Origin: Alisma plantago-aquatica
Taxonomy: Eukaryota; Streptophyta; Magnoliopsida; Alismatales; Alismataceae
DNA: 64,000 nt
Assembly: GCA_963693085.1 (NCBI GenBank)
Contig: OY856413.1
Span: 748,751,556-748,815,555 of the forward strand
Direction: 5' to 3'
Shown here: one piece after another, positions 21,389 through 34,700 of the stretch
Layout: every line of letters starts with the position of its first letter
How positions within the stretch are numbered: position 1 is the stretch's first letter
Position numbers and translations under genes: made by a program
Notes under the pieces: generated by a model
Database searches by the model: none
The model's input: the letters and a program-made list of their open reading frames with translations, nothing else
Told to the model about the DNA's origin: nothing

Positions 21389-22821
21389 TTGAACTACAAA
21401 AAGGAAAATATGCAATTTTAGTCCAAAACTCATTTTTGACTTATTTGATTGATTTGAAAATTTGACGATATAATTAGGCCTTTAATTAATTATCGCTCCC
21501 ACTATTTTACTTCAAATTGATAGCCCTCACCATCAATTCGGAAGATTTCAGCGTACAACCTTCTAGTGGGCAAGATCCTGAAATCCTCTAAGCCATGGAC
21601 CAGCTAGGGCTGTCACCCACAACATAGATCTCTCAGGTAGGCAACTTTTGCCAATTGCATCATATGCAACTCTTGATAAGATGTCATATACAACTCTTTG
21701 CAATGATCATCTCCATGCCTCAAGGTACTAGATCCCATCTAGATCACCTTGTTAAGTCCGACCCAAAGCAAACACGATGAATATGCACCCTGCTAGGGCA
21801 GACCCACACATTCATCCTTCACGCTTCCACGAGATAGACGGTGCACCACGCTAGGGCGTGCCCACACTTGGTCGATCAAGCTTTTCACGTGTGTCGCATT
21901 TGGAAGGCATCTAAAACTTAATATTTTAATGAGGGATTTGGTTTTATATACATATACATATCCAATCACCACAATACATAGTATGTATCATATACATGCT
22001 ATATCCCACAGAAAACATGCACATACGATAAAAAAGCGATGATTATGGCCATCCTAATGTGATTCCTCGAGCCAAGAGGAATCACGGTCATCTAGGTCTA
22101 CATCACATGCAACCTGTACAAGATGAACTCTGTGCCTTGCCATCCGAGTAGATCAACTCATCACATGAATGATCTATACTCTTCAGCCGGTCGTCTGGGT
22201 TCCACCAGCCGATCGGCTGGCTCCTCCAACCGATCGGTTCACCTGGTCGTCGTGCATCTCGTCATGTCTGCCACCCGCTCGTCTCGCTCCTCGAACCGGT
22301 CATCAACCGATCGGTTCACTCCTTGAACCGACCGTCTGGAAGGTCAACCGATCGGTTCACTCCTTGAACCGACCGTCTGAGCAGTCATCTTGATGTCCGC
22401 CGGTCTTTGACATAACAGGAAATAAAATCCTATTCTATTTATTACATTGCTTTAAAAAGGAAACCCCGAGTTACATTCGGGGGGAGCAAAGGTAGGAAAG
22501 AATCTCGAATTATTTCGAGTTACATCGGTAATAAGAGAGGGAAGATCGGTGCGCAGACCGAGATGCAAGCAACCACAAACAACCACACACAGATAGGGTT
22601 TTATAGGCCATAATCACGCTACACACATCCACCACAAAACTCGTTTAAGGGCGACGCGTATCGAGTGCATTAATAATACATATCATATATGTAATTTGGG
22701 ATTTGTGGATTTAGGATTGGACATGCATAAAGCCAATATTATTCGCATCGCATGCAATAAATAAAGGCGACAAACCAAAATCGATCATATCGATATTCCT
22801 AAAATATAGAGCAGTTGACAT
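21389..22821 (-). other. Copia leader between primer site and gag
   Basis: About 1.4 kb of untranslated leader. It contains two copies of a CACGCTAGGGCGTGCCCACAC-like block (about 21781-21880), a TATATACATATACATATCC tract near 21945, and AACCGATCGGTT copies at 22180-22390. Long leaders like this usually carry packaging signals. Open frames over it have no similarity that I recognise. Confidence 0.6.
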
Positions 22822-22834
22822 GGCTCCGATACCA
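22822..22834 (-). other. Copia primer-binding site (tRNA-iMet)
   Basis: Minus-strand TGGTATCGGAGCC, one base from the LTR end. It is complementary to the 3' end of initiator tRNA-Met with one difference from the usual TGGTATCAGAGCC. It fixes the element's direction. Confidence 0.85.
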
Positions 22835-22835
22835 C

Positions 22836-25081
22836 TGTTAGGTTTTAGGGGATACAGAGAAGGCAGCGGAAACAAAAAATTTCTCCCCCAACCCATACCG
22901 AGGAAATGCGTCAACGTCTATATAATAGGAAATGATGGTTTGTGGAATCATACCTTGTCCCGATGCTTGCTCGGCGACAATACCTCGCACAATGCGCGGT
23001 CTTCAACTCCGGACTTCGACGGTGTCTGTGCAGCTCCTGGTCGCACCGAGACTGACAACTCCTACTCGAACCGGACTGTCGGATGACAGTTGTCCTCCTA
23101 AGAGGCAGTGTCCTCCCGCCTATGTAGTAGTCCACACGGACCACCTGGAACTCCACACTCCTTGTCCCACAAGGAAGTGGAAGGAGTCGCACCCTCCTGT
23201 TGACGTACTAGTTGCCAACACGCTCTCCTGCCTCCTGTTGCAACTGCAGTTGTCCTTCCCTTGCTGCACCTCCCTTTTGCGGGAAGCACTTGCTCGGGCT
23301 CTCTCACGGTTACCAAAACCAGAGAGAACGACAACTTGCAGAGCAACTGGTTGCACTGAGCTGTACTTTGAGAAGCCCCCAATACCCCTATATATATAGG
23401 AGAGTCATGGGACAGGGTTCTCCATCCCGGGCAATGCGGGACTAATGCAGGAGTAGAAGGGTTTGAGAATTTTCCACAAAAAGCAACCGGTTCGCAACTT
23501 GAAATGATCGGTTCACAACTGAACCGATCGGTTCGGCCATTGAGCCGATCGGTTGGACCTGAGCCGATCGTTTGGGGCACTCCAACCGATCGGTTGGTTC
23601 CCTGAACCGATCGGTTCATGGTCCTAATCCGGCTCAAAAAGACTTTCCTTGTTTCTTTCCCAATTGGTATCGAATCCCAATATTATTCCCAATCGAATTG
23701 GGCAATTTGAAACTAAAGGAAAATTCTTGCCGACATGACTTTTCCCAACTGATCCGTTGCACCAGTTGAGCCGATCGGTTCAACCCTTGAACTGGTCGTT
23801 TCAACCTGGGCATGAGCCGATCGGCCTGGACACTCCAGCTGACCGGTTCAGCAACCTCAGCCGACCGGTTCATCACATGAACCGATCGGTTGGGAGCACA
23901 GGTTGGGCAAAATCAGTCAATTGCGATTTCAATCAATCCGATACTCCAATCAATGCGTCCAACACCTTGAACCATACGATATTGAGCTATCAACTGATTG
24001 AGTGTTTAATTGAACTACTAAACTCCTTTAGTAATCAATCTAAACATTGCTTTTGTGGACAAAACTCCTCTTCCAGGTTAAATCCTATGTGTGTGACCCT
24101 GCAGGTCCATTTCACGTTGGCAGTGAAAGTCCATAACACTTATGAATTCACAAGCAAAGAGCGGTGCCTAGTCACACATCAGTGCTACCCAAGTGAAAGT
24201 AGAAAGTTGGAGAACAACTTTCATCCTACAATCCGTGAATGGTGTTACAGCAAATGTATAATTCCTTTGTCACAGATATCCCGAATGAACTCGAGGCATG
24301 GAACAGTCATCCTGTCAACGTTCATTCACTTCCTTGATCTCAGAGTAGACTGGAAGAGATATGTATGACATCAGTATCATATACTGATTCACACATGCAT
24401 GCACGCCTTTCTCAATCCTACTCATCAAGTGGCCATGGATATCAAACTCCCTCAGGAGGGACAAATCCCATATCTATCACTCACCCCTCAAAAGCCCCAT
24501 GTGTCAAAGCCACCCAATCATCACCTTTATAACAACCCATGTTTCAGGACTGCGTTTGATGATGTCAAAGTGTGCCCAACGACATGTGTTGAGTGCAGTG
24601 ATTTCAGGTCTAAGAATCACACTCACCACCATCACTGTGAGTACTGACTGTGACTACCATCTCATGGTTCCATGTGTCAAACTCACAGTGGGTCTGTCCG
24701 GTACCTTGTTCTCTAACAAGTACCTATGTATTTGGTTTGATATCTCTATATCATGACTAATGAGATTCTGTCATCAACCAACACCACAATCTAGTCTTGT
24801 GTGTCATTGCTGTCTATCTACCTTCCACAATGACATCCGACTAGGGACATAACAAGAATGTACAAACTCTTAGCATCCGTATGATCTCATCGTTCAGGTC
24901 ATGAACCTGAAGGCATACGTCATTGAGTACTGTCATTCTCTAGACATTCAATCTGTTCTATCACTATCTCATATGACTGAACCAGAAAGAATTGGAAGCT
25001 CGCCTTTTATGTTTATCAAATCAATCTTAATGTATCCCACCAATTATCACATGATTGGCTCTCAGGGCATACATACCAACA
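22836..25081 (-). repeat. Copia element 5' LTR
   Basis: The near-identical partner of 15930-18150. The palindrome array is at about 23490-23890 and the TATA box at 23389-23398. It carries an extra segment containing GTGTTGAGTGCAGTGATTTC at about 24587-24606 relative to the other LTR. Confidence 0.95.
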
Positions 25082-25086
25082 AAAGT

Positions 25087-25765
25087 AGCTACCAAAACTT
25101 GCGAAGCTTGTCATGCATCTGATCACCCCACATTATCATGTGGTCTCTTATACAATGTAATGATGGATCTAAAACCACCGCAACTACAATATGAACCAAT
25201 TATTGAACACCCCGAGGATTAGCCACCAGAGCAAGTGAATTCTATCCACTCCATACTAGACCAAGTATATTATAATCCAGATCAACCGAGAAACCATCTC
25301 AGTTTTTAGTCTGGGAATCCTGCGGGAACTGCCAACCTGCATCATCAGACGTAAGGTGGGTCTTCCAATAGATTACCACATGGATTTCAAAGCAATTATA
25401 ATCAAAATCAAGGAAATTATAGGGGTGGGCCCCAAAGGCTTGTCTACCCAAGAAATTATTCTACATACTACCCTTAGTTTCATCCACAATTGCAACAAAC
25501 TCAACTACAACAACCACAACAACCTCAATTACCAGCACCTCAGCAGCAACAACTGCAAGGGCAGAAGCAAGTTACACAATATCAACAAAAGAATGCTCCG
25601 CCTCTGCCAACAAATGAGTTATCCATGATTAGGAAAATGCTGCAATCTCAGCAGACCATGCTTGCCAATCAGCAAGACCAACAAAAGGCTGTGGAAACTC
25701 AATTGGCACAGATCGCAGCCCAGCTGAAACCTCCGGTAGGTACTTTGCTGGTCATCCAGAAATAA
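25087..25765 (+). pseudogene. gag of element A, last segment
   Basis: Begins after the second AAAGT. It carries the CX2CX4HX4C zinc knuckle CEACHASDHPTLSC at about 25105-25150, identical in spacing and sequence to that of B, then the Gln/Asn-rich C-terminal region. Several frame changes and stops occur (the Gln-rich part reads in another frame near 25490). The last open stretch ends with a stop at 25763-25765 after a one-base loss relative to B near 25745; downstream sequence (GHPEIN.. to TTRSGRVL) continues into pol. Confidence 0.85.
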
Positions 25766-28700
25766 ACCCAAGACACAATCAACGCAGACCGGAACAATTG
25801 AACACAGTCACCACAAGGTCTGGCCGTGTCCTTACTGAAGTCACCAATGTTATTCAAGAAGACGAAGATATAACTGAAGTCAACCCATTTGCAAGCACAA
25901 ATCAAGAAACTAAAAAATTTGTAGAGGCTGGGAAGGAAAAGGAAAAATAGCAAGTTACCAAGGAACCAGAAGTCCCACCGTATAAGCCTAGGATACCCTA
26001 CCCAGGTAGATTGAGAGAAACTAAACTAGACACTAGATTCCAGAAATTCAAGGAAGCTATGGAAAAGCTATATGTCGATATTCCATTCCTCGATTCTCTT
26101 TCTGAAATCCCAGCTTGGTCCAGATACCTGAAGACTTTACTATCAAAGAAATATATGACTGAAGAACATGAGACTATCAAATTAGCTCAAACTACTTCTG
26201 ACATCATTCTTAATAAGATGTCGAAGAAGCAGAAGGACCCTGGCTCCTTTGGCATCCAATGTTCTATCAGAAATACCTCTTACAAGAAAGGATTAGCTGA
26301 TTTGGGGGCCAGCATATCCATTATGCCATTTTCCATGTGTAAAAGATTGGGTTTTACTGATTTGCTACCCACAACAATGACAATTCAATTGTCTGATTCT
26401 ACCATCACTACACCTTTGGGAATTATTGAAGATATCCCAATAAGAGTAGGGAAAGACTCATATGTTCCCTATTACTTTGTTATTATGGATATAAAAGAAG
26501 ATCTGAGATATCCAATAATATTTGGCAGACCCTTCCTTGCTACAGCCAGAGCACTAATCAATGTTGAAGCTGGCACCATTACCTTAAGACTAGGAAAGGA
26601 AGCTGTTCAATTCAGAGTCTTTGACAGTTTACAGGCCCTAGCATCCATGAAGAAGTTTTTCTTCTCGAAGCAATTGATAAATGTCTCAGTAAAGCAAGAA
26701 CCTTCTGAATCATCTGATGATTTGGAAAAAGTCATAACAAATCCAGAAGCAGAATTCTCAACCGACGAACTAGTTCATCAATGTTTGCAATACCTTGAAC
26801 AAGCCGAAGAAACCCCTGAAGCTACCTTTGAGGAGTTGAAATCTGTCACCGCTTTGGAAACTAAAGAAGTACCCAAAACACCTGAGATGAAAGCCCTACC
26901 AGTTGGGCTCAAGCATGTCTTCCTTGAAGAAGAAAAATTATGTCCGGTCATTATCAGTTTCACTTTAATAAATGACCAAGAAGAAAGACTACTTATTGAA
27001 TTAAGAAAGCACAAGAAAGTCATTGGATACAAGATGACTGACCTAACGGGAATAAATCCAGCTCTGTGCATGCATAGATTACCCATGGTAGAAAAGTTTA
27101 AACCTTCACGGGAACACCAGAGAAAACTAAACCCAAATCTCAAAGAGGTGGTTCGCCTCGAGGTTCTTAAACTCCTAAAAGATGGTATCATTTATCCAAT
27201 TTCCGATTCTCAATGGGTTAGTCCGGTCCAAGTAGTCCCTAAAAAGGGGGGAACCACTATCATTTTGAATGATAAAAATGAACTGGTGCCCACAAGGACT
27301 GTCACTGGATGGAGGATGTGTATCGATTATAGGAAACTGAATAAGGCAACAATAAAAGATCACTTCCCTCTACCTTTCCTTGATGAGGTCCTTGAACGTC
27401 TAGCCCACCAAAAATTCTTTTGCTATCTTGACGGTTATTCAGGGTTTTATCAAATTCTGATACACCCTGAAGATCAAGAAAAGATGACTTTTACTTGCCC
27501 CTTCAGAACTTACGCCTTTCGAAGGATGCCTTTTGAACTATGTAATGCACCCACAACATTTCATAGGTATATGTCTGCCATATTCACAGGATTAACTGAG
27601 TCCATCATGGAAGTTTTCATGGATGACTTTTCAGTTTATGGGGACTCTTTTGACAACTGTCTTCTTAGCCTTGGTAGAGTGCTACAAAGATGTGAGGAAA
27701 CAAATCTGATCCTTAATTGGGAAAAGTGTCATTTTATGGTGGCAGAAGGAGTTGTCCTCGGGCATCGAGTGAGTGAAAGAGGGATTGAAGTGGACACATG
27801 AAAGATAGATGTCATTTCAAAATTGACACCACCAAAAGACATCAGGGGAGTACGAGCCTTTTTGGGCCATGCCGGATTTTATCAAAGATTCATCAAAGAT
27901 TTTTCAAAAATAGCAAAGCCCATGTCTCACCTATTGACTAAAGATGTAGATTTCAATTTTGATCAAGAATGCCTACGCAACTTCATGACCCTAAAGAATG
28001 CCCTGATCTCAACACCTATACTAAGAGCCCCTGACTGGTCACAACCCTTTGAGATAATGTGTGACGCCAGTGACTACACTATAGGGGTAGTATTAGGGCA
28101 GAGAATAGATAAGAAACCCTATGTGATATACTATGCATAAAAAATGCTTGATGAAGCCCAAAAGAACTATACAACTACCAAAAAAGAGTTCTTGGAAGTC
28201 ATCTACGCTTTTTTAAAATTCCATTCTTATCTGATCGGATCAAAGGTCATAGTATACACAGATCACTCTATAATAAAATATTTGATTCAGAAACAAGATG
28301 CAAAACCCATACTTATTCGCTGGGTGTTGATGCTTCAAGAATTTGATTTGGAAATAAAAGATAAAAGTGGGGTAGAAAATGTTTTCGCCGACCACTTAAG
28401 TCGCATTGACCCTCATGACGAAGACAATATACCTATCCGAGACTCTCTACCCAACGATCAACTCGTGAAAGTCACCACCGGATTTCCTTGGTACGCCGAG
28501 ATAGTAAACTATCTAGCTATAGGAATTGTCCACCCTACTGCTTCCTACCACGACAGAAAGAAATTTCTTCATGACGTCAAGCAATACTTTTGGGATGAAC
28601 CATATCTTTTCCTCTTATGCGCAGATAGATTATTCCGCCATTGTCTACCTGAAGAAGAAATTATTCCAGTCTTAGAACACTGCCATTCTAGCCCCACTAG

Positions 28701-29780
28701 AGGGTACATGAGTTCGCAGAAGACCTCCCTTAAAGTCCTACAGTCAGGATTCTTCTGGCCAACAATAGTGAAGGATGCCCATGAATTTTTGCAATCTTGC
28801 AATAAATGTCAACTGTCTGGAGGGATATCGAAACGAAACGAAATGCCAATAACTTTGTGGTGGGAGATCGAACTTTTTGATGTATGGGGAGTGGACTATA
28901 TGGGTCCATTTACCCCATCTTATAGATTCTCTTATATTTTGGTTGTTGTGGACTATGTATCCAAATGGGTAGAGGCTATACCCACTATATCTTGTGACTC
29001 TAAGCCGGTTACTAAGCTGTTCAAGGATATCATCTTTCCTAGATTCTGAGTCCCTAGAACGGTTATATCCGATGGTGGGTCACATTTCTTAGAAAGAAGC
29101 TTCAAAACTCTTCTACGAAGATACGAAGTAAAACATAAGGTCGCTACGCCTTATCATCCACAGACTAGTGGCCAAGTTGAAGTCTCAAACAAACAATTGA
29201 AGGCTATCTTAGAGAAAACTATCAACAGAAACCACACATATTGGTCCACCAAACTTCCTGATGCTCACTAGGCATATCGTACTACTTACAAAACACCAAT
29301 AGGAACAACACTGTTTCGTTTGGTGTATGGGAAGGCATGCCATCTCCCAGTTGAATTAGGACACAAAGCATGGTGGGCTATCAAACAATTGAATTTTGAT
29401 TTCAAAAGTGCCGGTGCATACATACAACTCCAATTATAAGAGCTGGAGAAACTAAGAATGACTGCCTACAAGAATGCTAGGATCTACAAAGAGCAAACTA
29501 AAATGTGGCATGACGACCAACTTAAAAGGAAAGATATCATTATCGGAGACTAGGTCCTTCTTTTCAACTCCAAACTCAAAATGTTTCCCAGAAAACTCCA
29601 CACAAAATGGTCCGGGCCCTTCACTATCAAGCATATCTATCCAATTGGAGTTGTCATCATCTTTGATGACAATGGAGGAGAAAGGACTATTAATGTTCAT
29701 AGACTGAAAAAATACTATACTCCAGCTGATAAAACTCCAAGACAAACTATCAACATTCAGGACTCCACAACATTAAACTG
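25766..29780 (+). pseudogene. Athila-like pol of element A (protease, RT, RNase H, integrase)
   Basis: Starts with the family's TTRSGRVL motif (about 25810). Aspartic protease: DLGASISIMP at about 26299. Reverse transcriptase: WVSPVQVVPKKGG (27215), MCIDYRKLNKAT (27320), PFELCNAPTTF, where a conserved Gly is Glu (27530), and the catalytic FMDDFSVYG (27615). RNase H: CDASDYTIG (28060), TTTKKEF and TDHS (28170-28260). Integrase: an HHCC-like finger in which the second His seems to be Tyr (28675-28815), then the catalytic stretch with D at GVDYMGPF (28890), D at SDGGSHF (29071) and the GQVEVSN Glu (29170), and a C-terminal domain to 29780. In-frame stops occur at 25948, 27799, 28138, 29047 and later (about 29272, 29437, 29551). 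Non-functional here, but it shows what element B lacks. Confidence 0.95.
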
Positions 29781-29984
29781 ATCAAGTTAGAATTTCGTCG
29801 AGCCAATGATGTAAAACCAAAGCGCTACTTGGGAGGCAACCCAAGAACTGAGTATCACCTATCTTTTTCATTTTGTTTAGCTTTTGATATTTTTCTAGCT
29901 CTCCTTGTTCAGAAAATATAAAAATTTATATAAGCAACCAAAACAAATATAAAAATCATTGACCGAATTAGTTTTGTCCTAACA
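29781..29984 (+). other. Conserved segment after pol of A
   Basis: Non-coding. The TTCGTCGAGCCA block followed by CTTGGGAGGCAACCCAAG (29796-29849) is nearly identical to 48862-48911 in B, where it follows gag directly. GGGAGGCAACCC can form a hairpin. Its conservation in both elements suggests a function at this junction. Confidence 0.6.
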
Positions 29985-30327
29985 GTTTGGACCCAAATGG
30001 TCTTGAAACCATTTGGCCCTCACGGTCTCAAAACCGTTTGGACCCCTCACGGTCTTAAAACCATTTGGCCCTCACGTTCTCAAAACCATTTGGACCCAAA
30101 CAGTCTGGAAACCATTTGGTCCTCACAATCTTGAAACCATTTGGCCCTCACAGTCTCGAAACTATTTGGACCCAAACAGTTTTGAAACTGTTTGGCCCTC
30201 ATGGTCTCGAAACCGTTTGGACCCAAATGGTCTTGAAACCATTTGGACCCAAACGGTCTTGAAACCATTTGGTCTCAACGGTCTCGAAACCGTTCAGACC
30301 CAAACGGTCCCAAGACTGTTTGACCTA
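29985..30327. repeat. Internal ACGGT dyad array of element A
   Basis: About 15 units such as AAACGGTCTTGAAACCATTT, each a dyad with AACGG/CCGTT or decayed cores, spaced by GGACCC or GGCCCTC. It lies about 33 bp before an internal TATA box. Corresponds to 49143-49405 in B. Confidence 0.85.
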
Positions 30328-30359
30328 AGGAGAATTTGTACAATCACCTCTCCTTTTTC

Positions 30360-30367
30360 TATAAATA
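30360..30367 (+). promoter_or_regulatory. Internal TATA box before the third coding region of A
   Basis: TATAAATA placed after the dyad array, as in the LTR. The same arrangement exists in B (49429-49436), so it is probably a real second promoter. Confidence 0.65.
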
Positions 30368-30619
30368 CCCCTCGAACCCTCCCTTTTTCTTTCCTTCGAT
30401 TCCTGAATCTTTTCTCGTGCGAACCCTATTACATTCCTTCTAGTTTCTCTGCTCCTGCGCGACCCGTTCATGCTCTCTGTTCATACTCCCCATTCACGCC
30501 GCTTCCTCGCTACCTCGATTCTGAGCTCACTTCCACCATCTCCGTGAATGCTTATGCAAGCTGCTCTGTCCTCTTCTCCATCGCTCTATCTGTCGTGACC
30601 ATCTCCTCATCACAGCAAG

Positions 30620-30913
30620 GTAGAGGACACCCACAACCATCACCACCGCTACAACGCGTCCTCTCTTCATTTTACAATCGTTGCTATCACCATTACTGCC
30701 ACCGCTATCGCCATCGCAGACACCACCGCCGCTGGCGCCATCATCGCTGGTACTGTTTTCGTTGCTACTTCCGCTTCACCTTCCTAACAGGCTTGGACCC
30801 AAATTCTTGAAAATCATGATTTCACCCTTAAGAGTTTCTCTCCTAAAAATTTATCAATGTTGCAATTCTTTCAACATTTTCTAACATATATGATTTCTTG
30901 TTCAAAATTACAG
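30620..30913 (+). other. Putative leader intron of the third coding region (A)
   Basis: Donor GCAAG|GTAGAG at 30620 and acceptor AAATTACAG at 30913, two bases ahead of the ATG. B has the same pair (GCAAG|GTAGTC at 49562, TTTTTCAG at 50260). Conservation of both ends supports splicing; no transcript data are available. Confidence 0.45.
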
Positions 30914-30914
30914 A

Positions 30915-31773
30915 ATGGCCTCACCTGCAAGGGATGTCACAAGAGTAGCTGAAACCCCATTCTGGACCAGGGAGCAACTGTTGGAGTGCCGCTCGAAGCT
31001 TCAGTGCATCCTCGACATATGCAAAAAAACTAGAAAGACTCCACCAAAAGTTGACTTGCCCAAGGTCATCCACACCCTTGAGCAAGTCAACAAATGTTTA
31101 GAAGAAGATCCAGATGAAGAAATTGAAGACCCTTCCTCCGCTAATGAAGGTTCAGACTACGCACCAAATTCTGAGGAGGAATCCACACCTATAAAGCAAC
31201 AAGGCAAATGGAAGGCCCAGGCGGCCACTAAAGAAAGATCCACCAAAAGGCAGGCACGGAAGCAAGTCCGATCCTCAACCGCAAGGTAAAAAATCCTGGC
31301 AGAACATGCCACTCCTGCTACCACCATCACAGAACCAACATCATATGATATGTATATCCAAAACCTACAGGCTGGTGACAAAGTGCTGCACCCAACAAAG
31401 TATATCTGCTCAAATATACTAAAATGAATGGGAATCTATGACAGATTTCTAGCCCTGCTCGATGAGGCGAACCTTTCAAAACTCTGCTTCATCACAGAGA
31501 ATTCCTATGTTGAGCCCACATTGGAGTTCTTCACCTACCTAACCAAAGAACCCGTAGACACAAAAGATAAACTAAAAGATGGAGGTGACCGCAGACTAGT
31601 AACCTCTCTCTTTGGAAAGAAAGTCATCTTGATCGAGAACCTGCTAAATGAAATCTTCATCGACAACCAAGATCATCTAAAGAAGGCTAAGGAGGCAGGC
31701 CTGAACCATCCCCAGTTTAACATGCACACCTTCTGCAAGTCCTTGACAGGGATTCCAAGCTACGAGGGAAAGT
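30915..31773 (+). pseudogene. Third coding region of element A, first segment
   Basis: Homologue of the B protein at 50263. MASPARDV start, a TREQL block, acidic GSDYAPNSEEES and a basic KRQARKQV tract, then stops at 31287 and 31425, followed by MGIYDRFLALLDEANLSKLC through SLTGIPSYEGK. This is the start of the conserved plant retroelement domain described for B. It is interrupted at 31774 by a solo LTR and resumes at 35239. Confidence 0.85.
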
Positions 31774-34700
31774 GTAACATACCAGATCTCGAACCCTACC
31801 CTAGAAGTTTAACCTTTTGGGTTTTTCCAAACAAGGTTGAGGTTAGGATGATCCTAATAATCAAATGCATGACTAATGTAATCTAATATGTCATATAACA
31901 CATTTGATGAAAATAAGATGATAAAGAACTTAATTGAAAGAGTAATATAGTTGATGGGCCATTAGTGGGCCATGTGTCATAACTCAAGTAATAAAGCCTC
32001 AAAATAAAGAATAGACTTCAAATTTGTAATCTAAACATAAAAATAAGCCTACATGTCAATTTTCATTTAATTTGGACAACCATGAAATAATATGGTAAGT
32101 TAAGAGAGAGAAATTGCCTAAAAGGTGTAATTAATAAATAAATATAATAATTGACTCCAAAATAGGAAAATAATCTTAGATTCGTAATCTACATAATAAA
32201 TTTAGCCTTTGGGTAAATTTTTATCCAATTTGGAGAAAGTTTGCTTAAAAGGTTAATTTAGGAGAGAGAAAGTGTGTAGAATCTCCAAAATATTAATTAA
32301 ATATGCAAACAACTCCAATATGTAAAATTGATGGCAAATTCATATCCAACACATTAAATATGACTTGTGGGTTAAGTTTCATAAAATTTGGATAATCTTA
32401 AAGCCATTAATGAAAGAGGAAAAAGAAAATATGATTTGATTTATTTAACACATTAAAAGTTTCCAAAAGGCAAAACTAAGTGCATAATCAGAATCTACAT
32501 GCCTTTATTGGCCTCTGTGCAAAATTTGGCTTAATTTGGATAATGTTTGGACCCTCAATTTTCTTTGGAAAGAAACTTAATCAAACTTTATTTAAATGCA
32601 AATATAATTTTTTGATTTCCTTTAGTTTTTGAGTTTTAACCTGGACCCTTCGATCTGGCATCAGACGGTGCTCGACTCATCTCCCACCTTGGGTAGGAGT
32701 CCATCCCGACGTGGCCTGTACAGGGACTCCTGGAGTGTTCGTTCCCCGATTCTCTCTCCCTCTCTCTTATTCCTCTGCCTCTGTTTCCTTCTCCCTCACC
32801 TTCCTTGCCTTTCCCCGCATCTGTTGACCCTATATAAACTTGGGTTTGGAGCACGACCATCCACTTTATGACTTGCCACTTTACTTCCCCTGTTCTTTCC
32901 CTGTTCTCTTTCTTCTCCTCATCTACTCGCTGCTTTGGATCATCGGACCCTGAAAGATCGCCCCCCTGACCCCCGTCGGGATCCCAGGTCCTCGTTTCCC
33001 ATATTGATTGGCTTCCTTCTACCCTGCGGTACCTCCCCCACGTCTGTCTGACTCTGGCAAAGTCACATAGTCGGGGTCGGAGGTTTTCGGCCTGTATGGT
33101 GTTGCTTCGCCCCTGGGATATCCTCCATATGGTTCCGCGGAGCTCTTAAGCCTTTCAATTTGATCGAAAGGCAAGTCTCTCACTTTTCCCCCTTTTCTTC
33201 TGCTATTCTTTGGTCTTTGACCTTGGGAACCAATGTCCGATTATTCGCTTCACTTTGCTTTCTTTTTCACCGGCATCAGTGTAGTTTGGCACCGCGAACT
33301 CCACCACGATGATGGTTTGCCCAGATCAGTTATGGAATCGTTGGATTGATCCATGTTGTTTGACTTTGCCAACTGGTTCTTCAAGTTTTGTCGAAGAAGA
33401 TGACTTGCTGCCGTTTTCCTTTCTTGCCTTCTGATCTTTGTTTTTCGCCTAGGGGCAATTTTGTCTTTTCATGCGGCCACATCCTTTTTGTTTTGTGCAT
33501 TACTTTGCCTAGTTGGGCGAGTGCCCCGTTGACATGGGCGGCTTCGATTGGCTGGCCCAGTCTGCATAGGTCTCTCCCTCCCTCTCTTACTCTCTCGTGG
33601 TTTAAACGCTGACATGGAATTTTTTCATTGGTTGGATTTGGAAAATTGATAACTAACAATCTATTGGTCAGAAAAATATAAATAAATATTCAATAAATTC
33701 AAAAAAAATGCAAGCTTTCATTTGGTATTGGTTTTGTCACCTGAATATGATGTTCTAAAGATGTGATTTAATGGATCTAATTAAATAAGATAATAACTTG
33801 TATAATTCATAACTAATAATTTATAAGTCATAAAAATATAATAAAATATGTTTTGAACTCAGGAAAATATAATCTAAAATATGGAATCATTTTGTAAACC
33901 TAATTCATATATTAATAAAAAGGTGTTTTTAGGGTTTTGTACATTAATGGAAACCTAACCCTAATTCCACATATATGCTAATAGGTGTTTTGGAAGCCTA
34001 GGCTTGGACCTAGAAGTGGCTTTGGATCTGTTTGACTCTGAAGTTGAGGTATGATTGCATCCGACATTATTTCTATATTGAGCAATTCTTGTATCTTATG
34101 TATGTTGTATCCCCTATTCATCCATGTTGAGCAATTCACCTACTTTATCATTCTTTTGACTTTTTCCTACACATATGTCTATTTTCTTGATATCATGGTT
34201 CGTGTGAACTATCTATCTTGTTATGAACTTGGATATTTTCTTGATATCATATCTTGTGCCTTGGTGCATGTTGGTCTCTTTTATTGTTATGTGCCACTTG
34301 GAAGTGGATGTTATATGTTTGTGTTGTCCATTGTGTGATGGCAACCTTTGTTTCATCTTCTTACTAAACTATTTACTTGCCTATATATTTACATGTAATG
34401 TGATTCAGTATCACTAGAGTAGTGTAAATTACATTGGTTTTGGGGCAGTAATCCCCTATTGTTTATTTGGAGGGTGGCAGTATACCATTCTTCTGTAAAT
34501 CGAGTGTGGTAGTAATCCATGCTCAAATTTTATATATTTGGGAGATTGGCAGTATTCCTTTATCTATCAGGTTCAAGTTTGTGCTTGGCCGCCATTGTGT
34601 TTATATTGTTCTAGGGCTATGTTTATCTCACATGCATGCAGGATATTGATTGTGGGGTGTGTGCCCTACTTGTGCTTTGTTTCCCACCATGGTAGTGGAT

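Larger units (their letters stand above)
15930..25081 (-). mobile_element. Ty1/copia retrotransposon, 9.15 kb, gag intact, pol decayed
   Basis: Minus-strand element with two long LTRs (left 15930-18150 is its 3' LTR; right 22836-25081 is its 5' LTR). In the minus direction the LTRs begin TGTTGGTATG and end CCTAACA. A tRNA-iMet primer site lies beside the right LTR and a purine tract beside the left. The 5-bp duplication AAAGT is exact. Gag is open; pol survives only as fragments. LTRs of 2.2 kb are long for copia. The two LTRs are very similar to the eye but differ by an indel of about 25 bp and scattered substitutions, so the insertion is younger than A. Confidence 0.95.
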
